64,000 nt of DNA, taken from the NCBI GenBank assembly GCA_036502405.1, contig DASXYP010000045.1:1-64000 (forward strand). Direction: 5' to 3'. Below, one piece after another: positions 1 through 7,634 of the stretch (within the stretch, counting starts at the first letter, position 1; every line of letters starts with the position of its first letter). This DNA comes from Chersky-806 sp036502405. GTDB lineage: Bacteria; Actinomycetota; Acidimicrobiia; IMCC26256; JAENVU01. Made by a program: the position numbers and the translations under genes. A model generated the notes under the pieces. It saw only the letters and a program-made list of their open reading frames with translations, was not told where the DNA came from and ran no database searches.

Positions 1-1
1 T

Positions 2-1813
2 GCGGACCTGGAGGCCTACTCCGACGCTGCGTTCTGGGCCGGCCATCCGGTCACCGCGATCGAAGCCGCCGAGCAGGCGTTCGCACGGCACCAGGTGGAG
101 GGCCGGTCGGCCGACGCCGCCGCCGCCGGGCTCCGGGTCACCCGGCTGCAGTTCATGCACGGCCACTTCGCCGTGTCCGCCGGGTGGTTCGAGCAGGTCC
201 AACGGCTGCTGGCGGATCTGCCCGAGTGCGCGGCACACGGCCACGCGCGGTGGATAGAAGGGCTCTTCGCGCTCGGGCTGAACGACACCGAGCAGGCGCT
301 CACGATCGGTCGGGAGGTGGAGCAGATCGGTCGGCGGGTGAGTGATCGCGACGTCACGACGCTCGGCGTCTCGATGCAGGGCATGGTCGAGGTGCGCGCC
401 GGCGAGACGCAGGCCGGTCTGCGACACCTCGACGAGGCGCTGGCTGCCGCGATCGGCGGCGAGCTCGGCCACTTCGCGACGGCGGAGGTCACCTGCGAGA
501 TGGTGATGGCGTGCGTCGAGGTCACCGACTACGAGCGCGCGATCGAGTGGCTGGACGCCGCCGAGCGCTCCGGCCGCGAGCTCGTCTGCTTCCCCGGGTG
601 CTGCCGGACCCACCGGGCGACCGTGCAGCGCCACCGGGGCGAGTGGGACATCGCCCACGACGAGGCGACGCGGGCGCGAGACGAGGCCGCGGGCCTGGAG
701 GTCATGCACGAGGGCATGGCGCTCTACGAGCTCGCCGAGCTCCACCGCCGGCGCGGCGAGGCCGCGCTGGCCGAGGACGCCTTCACGGACGCGCACGAGC
801 GCGGCTGGTCGCCGCAGCCGGGCCTCGCGCTCGTGCACCTGGCCCGCGGGGACATCGGCGCGGCAGCGGCCATGATCGACGGCGCGGTGTCCTCCTCGGC
901 CCAGGAGCCCGGGATCCTGCTCGAGCTCCTCCCGGCGAAGGTCACGATCGCACTCGCCGCCCACGACATCGCCGGGGCCGAGCAGGCGGTCGAGCAGCTT
1001 GCCGGGGTAGGCGCCCGCATCGGCAGTACCGCCGCGGCCGCGGCCGCGGTCGGGGCCGCCGCCGCGGTCGACGAGGCGAACGGAGACCTCACCGCGGCGC
1101 GGGTGCACGCGACCGAAGCGGTGCGCGCCTGGCAACGGGCGAAGAACCCGTACGAGGTCGGACGTTCCCGACTCGTCCTCGCTCGCGCCTTGCAGGCGCT
1201 CGGTGACCCGGCGTCGGCCCGGCTCGAGCTCGCGAGCGCGCGCAAGGCGTTCGAGCGGCTGCACGCCACGCGCGAGCTGCGCGAGGCGACCCGCCTGCTC
1301 GGCGACGAGCGCCCGCGGTACGCGGACGCGACGTTCATGTTCACCGACCTGGTGGAATCGACCCGCTACCTGAGCGCGGTGGGCGACGACGCCTGGCACG
1401 CGTTCCGCCAGCTGCACGACCGGACGCTCCGGGCCCTGGTCAGCGATCGGCACGGCCGGGTCGTGAAGAACACGGGCGACGGCGTGTTCGCCGCGTTCGA
1501 CGACCCGCACGCCGCGATGTCCTGCGCGATCGCCATCCAGCGGGCGGTCGCCGGGCCGGAGGCCGAGGACGCCGCGCCGGCGGTGCGGATCGGCCTGCAC
1601 TCGGGGTCCGCCATCGTCGTCGAAGACGACTTCACCGGACGCGACGTCGTCATCGCGGCACGCATCGGAGCGCTCGCGGGAGCCGGCGACATCTTCATCA
1701 CCCGCGATCTCGCCGGCGTGCTGCCGGGCGACGCGACCGCGTCGTCGCGAGGCCCGCTCGAGCTCAAGGGCATTCCCGAGCCGGTCGAGGTCCTCGCCGT
1801 CCACTGGGCTTGA
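2..1813 (+). CDS. Helical-repeat protein with C-terminal class III adenylate/guanylate cyclase domain (5' partial)
   Basis: The reading frame is open from the first bases of the window, so the gene begins upstream. About 430 Ala/Leu/Glu-rich residues look like TPR-type helical repeats. The last 165 residues are a class III nucleotide cyclase domain, with metal-binding Asp in FTDLVEST and in KNTGDG. The transition-state segment reads GRDVVIAARIG; families with the usual VNIAARI have Asn where this has Val, while the Arg is kept. Activity may therefore be low or altered. In this family helical repeats often link an N-terminal ATPase or HTH sensor to the cyclase, but that part is outside the window. 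The stop overlaps the TTG start of the next gene. Confidence 0.85.
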   Translation, partial: ADLEAYSDAAFWAGHPVTAIEAAEQAFARHQVEGRSADAAAAGLRVTRLQFMHGHFAVSAGWFEQVQRLLADLPECAAHGHARWIEGLFALGLNDTEQALTIGREVEQIGRRVSDRDVTTLGVSMQGMVEVRAGETQAGLRHLDEALAAAIGGELGHFATAEVTCEMVMACVEVTDYERAIEWLDAAERSGRELVCFPGCCRTHRATVQRHRGEWDIAHDEATRARDEAAGLEVMHEGMALYELAELHRRRGEAALAEDAFTDAHERGWSPQPGLALVHLARGDIGAAAAMIDGAVSSSAQEPGILLELLPAKVTIALAAHDIAGAEQAVEQLAGVGARIGSTAAAAAAVGAAAAVDEANGDLTAARVHATEAVRAWQRAKNPYEVGRSRLVLARALQALGDPASARLELASARKAFERLHATRELREATRLLGDERPRYADATFMFTDLVESTRYLSAVGDDAWHAFRQLHDRTLRALVSDRHGRVVKNTGDGVFAAFDDPHAAMSCAIAIQRAVAGPEAEDAAPAVRIGLHSGSAIVVEDDFTGRDVVIAARIGALAGAGDIFITRDLAGVLPGDATASSRGPLELKGIPEPVEVLAVHWA

Positions 1814-2841
1814 TCACCGCACCGATGCACGTCTCGATGACGGTCCCGACCGAGGACCTCGGCGCGGTCCGGACCCTCTACCCGCAGCTGGAGGAGATCG
1901 GGTACGACCGGGCGTTCTCGTTCGAGGCCAAGCACGATCCCTTCGTCCCGCTCGCGGTCGCCGGCGAGCACACGACCACGATGGAGCTCGGCACCGCGAT
2001 CGCGATCGGCTTCGCACGCACCCCGATGACGCTCGCCAACGTGGCGTGGGACCTGCAGACGGTCACCGGCGGCCGGTTCGTGCTCGGCCTCGGCTCGCAG
2101 ATCCGCCCCCACATCGAGGAGCGCTTCTCGATGCCCTGGTCGCGGCCGGTCGAACGGATGCGCGAGCTGGTCGCGGGTATCCGGGCGATCTGGCGGAGCT
2201 GGCAGGAGGGCACCCCGCTCGACTTCGCCGGCGAGTTCTACACGCACACCCGGATGATCCCGGCGTTCGATCCCGGTCCGAACCCGTTCGGTCCCCCGCG
2301 GATCCTCACCGCCGGGTTCGGACCCCGCATGACCGCGGTCGCCGGCGAGGTCGCCGACGGGTTCCTCGTCCACCCGGTGAGCTCACGCCGGTCCCTCCTC
2401 GAGCTGACCCTGCCCGCGCTGGCCGATGGCGCGCAGCGTGCGGGACGCGCCGTGGCCGATGTCGAGGTCGTGTGCGTGACCATCGTCGTGACCGGCCGGA
2501 ACGAGGCCGAGCTCGCACGGAGCCGTGAGGCCGTCCGCGCCCAGCTCGCGTTCTACGCGACGACGCCCGCCTACCTCCCGGTCTTCGAGCTCCACGGATA
2601 CGGCGAGCTCCATCCGGAGCTCAAGCGGTTGGCGCGCGAGAACCGGTGGCAGGACATGGCCGCGCTGATCGACGACGACCTGATCGAGACGATCGCCGTG
2701 GTCGGCGAGCCCCACCAGATCGCGCCGAAGATCGTCGAACGGCTCGCGGGCGTCTCCGACTCCGTGAGCCTCGTCAATAACCGGGCGCCGGATCCCGAGC
2801 ACCTCGCCGAGGTGGTCGCCGCCCTCCACGGGCACCGATGA
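1810..2841 (+). CDS. LLM-class F420-dependent oxidoreductase
   Basis: A luciferase-like TIM-barrel flavin/F420 oxidoreductase of about 340 residues. The N-terminal half has the family pattern: an early acidic strand end (FEAKHDP), then TGGRFVLGLGSQ and a Trp-rich helix. It resembles the actinobacterial subfamily that uses coenzyme F420 rather than FMN; this is known for the family, not shown here. The substrate is unknown. TTG at 1810 overlaps the cyclase stop (TTGA), while ATG at 1825 is an equally good start and fits the usual N-terminus MHVSMTVPTED. The downstream VOC gene follows closely. Confidence 0.87.
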   Translation: MITAPMHVSMTVPTEDLGAVRTLYPQLEEIGYDRAFSFEAKHDPFVPLAVAGEHTTTMELGTAIAIGFARTPMTLANVAWDLQTVTGGRFVLGLGSQIRPHIEERFSMPWSRPVERMRELVAGIRAIWRSWQEGTPLDFAGEFYTHTRMIPAFDPGPNPFGPPRILTAGFGPRMTAVAGEVADGFLVHPVSSRRSLLELTLPALADGAQRAGRAVADVEVVCVTIVVTGRNEAELARSREAVRAQLAFYATTPAYLPVFELHGYGELHPELKRLARENRWQDMAALIDDDLIETIAVVGEPHQIAPKIVERLAGVSDSVSLVNNRAPDPEHLAEVVAALHGHR

Positions 2842-2918
2842 GTCCCGAGCCGCTCATCGGTCTGTTCTCGCAGGCGCTGCATTCGCGCGCTTCGATTCGC
2901 AACGGAAGGGACGACGAG

Positions 2919-3305
2919 ATGGCACTGCCGGTCGTGCACTTCGAGGTCATCGGCAAACAACCCGAGCAGCTCCGCCGCTACTTCGGCGCGCTGTTCGGAT
3001 GGGAGTTCGACACGAGCGGTACCGTGGCCGACCTGGTGTCTGAGCCGAACGACTACGGCTTCGTCGAGCGCATCACGACCCCGGACGGGACCGGCATCCC
3101 GGGCGGGATCGGCGGCGGAGATGCGTACGCGCCGCACACCGTGTTCTACGTCGGCGTGCCGAACGTGGAGGCAGCACTCCAAAAGGCCGAGGCCCTCGGT
3201 GGCACCCGCCGGATGGGCCCGGCGCGCGCGCCCGGCGGCCAGCTCGTGGTCGGCCACTTCACGGACCCGGAGGGCAACCTCATCGGCGTCGCCGGGACCG
3301 CGTAG
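2919..3305 (+). CDS. VOC family (glyoxalase-like) protein
   Basis: About 128 residues with two beta-alpha-beta-beta-beta modules. The start region is VVHFEVIGKQPEQLRRYFGALFGWEF and the end is FTDPEGNLIGVAG, as in small VOC proteins. I chose ATG 2919 because GGAAGGG lies just upstream; an in-frame ATG at 2838 would overlap the preceding stop and add 27 residues that do not look like the family. Members bind metal or small hydrophobic ligands. The substrate cannot be inferred. Confidence 0.85.
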   Translation: MALPVVHFEVIGKQPEQLRRYFGALFGWEFDTSGTVADLVSEPNDYGFVERITTPDGTGIPGGIGGGDAYAPHTVFYVGVPNVEAALQKAEALGGTRRMGPARAPGGQLVVGHFTDPEGNLIGVAGTA

Positions 3306-3314
3306 CGCTGAGCG

Positions 3315-4202
3315 CTACCGCACCCGGGCCGCGCCGGCAGGAACCAAGTCGTCGCGCGGGTCGAACAGGTCGGCGAGGATCTCGATCCCGTCGACGACGC
3401 GGGGACCGGGCCGCGAGAAGTAGGCGTTCGCGTCGACGCAGAAGACGCGTGACGCCGAGTCGAGCTCGGGGCGCTCGAGCACCAGCGCGCTCTGCTCGAC
3501 CGCCGCGTCGAGATCGAAGCCACACGGCATCACGATCACGATCTCCGGCTCGACGCCCGCGACCTCGCGCCACTCGATGCGACGCGACGGGGCGCCGGGG
3601 TCCGCGAGCAGCGGCTCCGCCCCGGAAGCAGCCAGCATCTCGGGGACCCAGTGCCCGACCCCGAACGGCGGGTCGCACCATTCCAGGGCCAGCACCCGCG
3701 GCCGAACGCGCGACACCCGCCGGCGGACCGCGTCGACCCGGGTTCGGAGCCCGGTCATCAGTGCCTCGGCGCGCGCCTCGGTTCCGGTCGCGCGGCCGAC
3801 GGCCCCGACCCCGTCGATGACGTCGTCGAGCGAATGGGGATCGAGCGAGACGACATCGGCCCGACATCCGATGGTCTCGAGCGCCTCCTCGACCGCACCC
3901 GACGGGACCGCGCAGACCCGGCACAGGTCTTGCGTGATGATCAGCTCGGGATCGATGGCTCGGATCCGGGCCACGTCGAGCGTGTACAGCGGCTCCCCCG
4001 AGCGCGCGCGGGCGGAGACCTCGGCATCGATCTCGGACGGTGTGAGCCGGCGCCCGGTCGGCAGCGCGGTCCCGGAGACCTGCGGAACCGCACGCGCGGC
4101 GGCCGGGTGGTCGCACTCGAACGTGACCCCGCGCAGCTGGTCCCCCAGCCCGAGCGCGAAGACGATCTCGGTGCCGGAGGGGAGGAGCGACACGATCCGC
4201 AC
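3315..4202 (-). CDS. BtuF/FepB-like substrate-binding protein without signal peptide (cobalamin-binding type)
   Basis: 295 residues starting with GTG at 4202 (VRIVSLLPSGTEIV). The SLLPSGTEI and PELIITQDLCRVCAV segments are typical of the class III periplasmic-binding fold of cobalamin- and siderophore-binding proteins. No signal peptide or lipobox precedes the fold, and no permease or ATPase gene is adjacent. Actinobacteria carry such orphan, apparently cytosolic members annotated as cobalamin-binding proteins. It may sense or hold a corrinoid rather than import one; that is inference. It is divergent from the FMN reductase gene. Confidence 0.8.
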   Translation of the reverse strand: MRIVSLLPSGTEIVFALGLGDQLRGVTFECDHPAAARAVPQVSGTALPTGRRLTPSEIDAEVSARARSGEPLYTLDVARIRAIDPELIITQDLCRVCAVPSGAVEEALETIGCRADVVSLDPHSLDDVIDGVGAVGRATGTEARAEALMTGLRTRVDAVRRRVSRVRPRVLALEWCDPPFGVGHWVPEMLAASGAEPLLADPGAPSRRIEWREVAGVEPEIVIVMPCGFDLDAAVEQSALVLERPELDSASRVFCVDANAYFSRPGPRVVDGIEILADLFDPRDDLVPAGAARVR

Positions 4203-4271
4203 CCGGAGATCATGCCGCGGGAGGTTCCGCTCCGGGAATAACGCCGCTCGCGATCTCCTTGGTCGCGCGCG

Positions 4272-4862
4272 ATGAAGATCCAGGTCATCACCGGAACCAC
4301 GCGTCAGGGTCGCTTCAGCGAGCTCGTCACCGACTGGGTCGTCACGCGCCTCGGCACTCGCCGGGACTTCGACGTCGAGCCAGTCGACCTGCGCGACCAC
4401 CCGTTGCCCTTCTTCGACGGCATGGCACCGGCGAGGACCCAGCGGGACTACCCGCGCGACGACGTCGCCCGGCTCGGCCAGACCCTCGACCGGGCCGAGG
4501 GGTTCATCGTGCTGACCGGCGAGTACAACCACGGGTACCCCGCGGTGCTCAAGAACACGATGGACTGGACGTTCGTCGAGTGGCGGCGCAAGCCGATCAA
4601 CTTCGTCGGCTGGGGCAACGTCGGCGGTGCCCGCGCGATCGAGCAGCTGCGCGAGGTCTCGGTGGAGTTCGAGATGGCGCCGCTCCGGCACGCCGTCCAC
4701 ATCCTCCCCGACATCATGATCGCGGCCCGCCAGGCCGGCGACGCGGCCGATCGGACGCTGCTGGCTCCGCTCGACGCGAAGCTGGATCTGCTCGCGGACG
4801 ACCTCGCGTGGTGGACCGAGGCGCTCAACGCCGCTCGCGATCGAGACGCGGCGCCCGCGTGA
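4272..4862 (+). CDS. NAD(P)H-dependent FMN reductase family flavoprotein
   Basis: 196 residues of flavodoxin-like fold. ITGTTRQGRFSE at residues 6-17 is the FMN phosphate-binding loop, and GEYNHGYPAVLKNTMDW is the hallmark of the NADPH-dependent FMN reductase/azoreductase family. It likely reduces flavins or quinone-like compounds in the cytosol and could supply reduced flavin to oxygenases. The stop codon overlaps the GTG start of the next gene (GTGA), so the two are probably translationally coupled. Confidence 0.88.
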   Translation: MKIQVITGTTRQGRFSELVTDWVVTRLGTRRDFDVEPVDLRDHPLPFFDGMAPARTQRDYPRDDVARLGQTLDRAEGFIVLTGEYNHGYPAVLKNTMDWTFVEWRRKPINFVGWGNVGGARAIEQLREVSVEFEMAPLRHAVHILPDIMIAARQAGDAADRTLLAPLDAKLDLLADDLAWWTEALNAARDRDAAPA

Positions 4863-5623
4863 CCGCCGACGCACAGCTCGACGCGCTCGCCCGATCGGTC
4901 GAGCACCTCCGTGCGCTCGTCGCGCCACTCGACGACGCGGCGATCACCCGGCCTGCGTTCCCGGCCGAGTGGACGATCGCCGATGTGCTCTCGCACGTCG
5001 GGTCGAGTGCGGTCATCCACGAGCGCAACCTCGATGAGGCACTCGCGGGGACCAAGATCTCCGAGGACTTCGCGCCCTCGGTCTGGGACACCTGGGACGC
5101 GAAGCGCGCACGAGCCAAGGTGGACGACGGGCTCGCCGCCGACGCCTCGGTGCTCGCCCGGTTGCAACAGGTCGACGTCGACCGGCGCGCCGCGCTCCAG
5201 CTGTCGCTCGGCCCGCTCACCGTCGACTTCCCGGGGTTCGTGGCGTTGCGGCTCAACGAGCACCTGCTGCACACCTGGGACGTCGAGGTCGCGCTCGACC
5301 CGCGTGCGGTCCTGCAGCCGCACGCGGTGCCGTTCGTCGTCGACGGCCTCGGCCTGATCGCCCGCTACACCGGGCGGCCGACCGGCGAGCGGCGGACGAT
5401 CCGGGTCGCCACCTCCGACCCGGTGCGGCGCTTCGCGGTCGAGCTGGCCCCGGACGCGGTGGCGTTCGAGATGGGGTCCACGGACGTTGCACCCGACGTC
5501 GAGCTCCCGGCCGAGGCCTGGATCCGACTGGTCTACGGACGCCTCGACCCGGAGCACACGCCGCGTGTGGACGACCCCACCGGCGTGCTCGACGAGCTGC
5601 GGCGGATCTATCCCGGTCCGTAG
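4859..5623 (+). CDS. Maleylpyruvate isomerase/DinB-type mycothiol-dependent family protein
   Basis: 254 residues from GTG 4859, overlapping the preceding stop. The N-terminal helical bundle contains FPAEWTIADVLSHVGSSAVIH and later RLNEHLLHTWDVEVAL. These supply the His residues of the metal site of the TIGR03083-like, mycothiol-using maleylpyruvate isomerase family. The C-terminal 90 residues form the usual beta-rich SCP-like domain. Such proteins transfer or isomerise using mycothiol in actinobacteria; the substrate here is unknown. Coupling to a flavin reductase suggests redox or detoxification work. Confidence 0.83.
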   Translation: MTADAQLDALARSVEHLRALVAPLDDAAITRPAFPAEWTIADVLSHVGSSAVIHERNLDEALAGTKISEDFAPSVWDTWDAKRARAKVDDGLAADASVLARLQQVDVDRRAALQLSLGPLTVDFPGFVALRLNEHLLHTWDVEVALDPRAVLQPHAVPFVVDGLGLIARYTGRPTGERRTIRVATSDPVRRFAVELAPDAVAFEMGSTDVAPDVELPAEAWIRLVYGRLDPEHTPRVDDPTGVLDELRRIYPGP

Positions 5624-5654
5624 TAGCGCCGTACCGGCGCAGACCGCGGCGCAG

Positions 5655-6449
5655 CTACCGCGAGCGGGGCCAATCCGGCGGGCGCTTCTCGACGAACGCC
5701 TGCATGCCTTCGACCATCTCGGGCGAGCGGATCGCGCGAAAGAAGAGACCGACGTCGGCGGCCGGGAGCCGTTGGTTGAGCTCGCGCTTCACCGCGGCGC
5801 GCGCAACCGGACCGGTGCGCGCGATCTGGTCCAGCACCGCGTCGACGCGGTCGTCGAGCTCGGCGTGGGGGACGACCGCGCCGACGAGACCCATCGCGCC
5901 GGCCTCGGCCGCGGAGATCTCCTGGGCGCCGAACAGGAGGTAGCGCGCCCGGGCGAGGCCGACCATCTCGGCGAGGCGCGACGTCAGGAACGGATCGGGG
6001 ATGCCCCGCAGCAGCTCGGGGGCGCGGAAGCGAGCGCGGTCCGAGGCGATCGAGACGTCGCAGTGGAGGGTGAGGACCAACCCACCGGCGTGGCACAGCC
6101 CGTTGACCCTGGCGACCCAGAGCTTCGAGCACCGCTCGATGTGGCGGAACGGGAACTGATCGGTCGGGTCCCACTCGACCGCGAGGCCCTCAGGGTCCTC
6201 GGCGCGGCCGGACATGTCCCCGCCGGCGCCGAACCAGTCGTCCGTCCCGGTCAGGCAGACCGCGTCGAGCTCGGGCTGTTCGTCGGACCAGATCGCGGCG
6301 CGCTTGATCGCGCGGTACATGTCCTGGGTGAATGCGTTGCGCCGCTCCGGGCGGTCGATGCGCAGGTGGAGCACCCTCCCCCGGAGCTCGACCCGAATGT
6401 TGGGCGAGCCGAGGTCGGGAACCTCGAGCTCGAGGTCGGCGCCGCTCAC
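5655..6449 (-). CDS. Enoyl-CoA hydratase/isomerase family protein
   Basis: 264 residues of crotonase fold from GTG 6449, overlapping the stop of the upstream amidohydrolase gene (GTGA). Visible are RPERRNAFTQDMYRA, the oxyanion segment GTDDWFGAGGDMSG and the second loop GLCHAGGLVLTLHCDVSIA. The catalytic Glu positions of classical hydratases are not clearly retained: the usual GGGCELA/EAxxxGL region reads HAGGLVLTLHCD. The reaction could be hydration, isomerisation or ring cleavage of an acyl-CoA. It is last in an operon with amidohydrolase and CoA-transferase genes. Confidence 0.87.
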   Translation of the reverse strand: MSGADLELEVPDLGSPNIRVELRGRVLHLRIDRPERRNAFTQDMYRAIKRAAIWSDEQPELDAVCLTGTDDWFGAGGDMSGRAEDPEGLAVEWDPTDQFPFRHIERCSKLWVARVNGLCHAGGLVLTLHCDVSIASDRARFRAPELLRGIPDPFLTSRLAEMVGLARARYLLFGAQEISAAEAGAMGLVGAVVPHAELDDRVDAVLDQIARTGPVARAAVKRELNQRLPAADVGLFFRAIRSPEMVEGMQAFVEKRPPDWPRSR

Positions 6450-7612
6450 GACAGCCCGTACACGCGGGCCGCGTTGTCGTGGAGCACCTTGGCCAACACG
6501 TCGTCGGGCAGCGCGCCGAGCACGCGGGTCGCGTAGTCGCGCGGGCGTTGCGCCGGCGTACGCGGCCCCGGGTGCTGGCACGTTGGGTGCGGATAGTCCG
6601 TCTCGTAGAGGATGTTCTCGGGGTAGCGGCCGATCGCGTTGACCGCGGACTCCTCCTCGAACCAGAAGCAGCCGTACACCTGGCGGCGGAAGTACTCGCT
6701 CGGCAGCAGGTCGTACTCGGGGTGCTCGTCGAGCACTCCCCCGTTGCGCCACTGCCAGTCGCAGGTCTCGAGCGTGCTCGAGATCCAGCCGACCCCGGAC
6801 TCGACCGAGACGAGCTTCAGGTCCGGGAACCGGTGGCAGATCCCGCCGAAGATGAGGTCGGTGACGCACCGGATGTTGTCGAGGAAGATCAGCGACGAGA
6901 CCTTGGCGAAGTTGGTCATCCACCCCATCTGGGCGACGTCGTCGAACTGCGTGCCCATCGACCCGCCGCCGACGTGGAAGCTCACCGACACGCCGGCCTC
7001 CTGGGCCGCGGCCCAGATCGGGTCCCAGTGCGAGTGCGCGAGCGGCGGTTCGCCGTAGTCCTGGGGCTGGTTGCAGAAATTCACCGCGCGGTGGCCGTTG
7101 GTGACGCACCGCTGCAGCTCGGCGACCGCCAGCTCGACGTCCCAGAACGGCAGCGCCGTGATGGCGACGAGCCGGTCCGGCGCGACGCTGCACCAGTCGG
7201 TGAGGAAGTCGTTGTAGGCCTGCACGCACGCGAGCACGAGCTCGGGCTCGCCGAGCCGGGTGAAGTAGCCGTTCCCGAACCCGCCGACGTTCGGGTACAG
7301 GACCTGGGCCTCGATGCCCTGCTCGTCGAGGAGCCGCACGCGTGCGGCCGCGTCGTACATCGCCGGCGCGATCTCGTCGTAGGTAGCCGGGATCTTGGCC
7401 GGGAGCACCCCGTCGAAGCCGGCCATCGAGTAGAAGCCGGGCGCCCCGATGTAGTTGCCGTCGGCCATCCACACGTCGCGCCCGTCGACCCGCTCGATGT
7501 GCGGCACCCGGTCGCGCAGCGTGCTCGGCATCCGCGCGGTCCAGACGTCGGGCGGCTCGGTGAGGTGGGTGTCGACGTCGATGACGCGGTATCGGTCGAA
7601 GAGGTCGGTCAC
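6446..7612 (-). CDS. Amidohydrolase family 2 (ACMSD-like) metal-dependent hydrolase
   Basis: 388 residues of the Amidohydro_2/COG2159 TIM barrel. The N-terminus VIDVDTHLTEPPDVW carries the D-x-H metal motif. SFHVGGGS supplies the next His, and LYETDYPHPT supplies the catalytic Asp. Relatives decarboxylate or hydrolyse aromatic and cyclic acids. It starts with GTG after AAGGAG. It sits 22 bp after the CoA-transferase gene and overlaps the enoyl-CoA hydratase gene, so it probably acts on a CoA-linked or ring-derived catabolite. One of four such genes in the window. Confidence 0.88.
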   Translation of the reverse strand: MTDLFDRYRVIDVDTHLTEPPDVWTARMPSTLRDRVPHIERVDGRDVWMADGNYIGAPGFYSMAGFDGVLPAKIPATYDEIAPAMYDAAARVRLLDEQGIEAQVLYPNVGGFGNGYFTRLGEPELVLACVQAYNDFLTDWCSVAPDRLVAITALPFWDVELAVAELQRCVTNGHRAVNFCNQPQDYGEPPLAHSHWDPIWAAAQEAGVSVSFHVGGGSMGTQFDDVAQMGWMTNFAKVSSLIFLDNIRCVTDLIFGGICHRFPDLKLVSVESGVGWISSTLETCDWQWRNGGVLDEHPEYDLLPSEYFRRQVYGCFWFEEESAVNAIGRYPENILYETDYPHPTCQHPGPRTPAQRPRDYATRVLGALPDDVLAKVLHDNAARVYGLS

Positions 7613-7634
7613 GGCGTGCTCCTTGTCACCTGCG

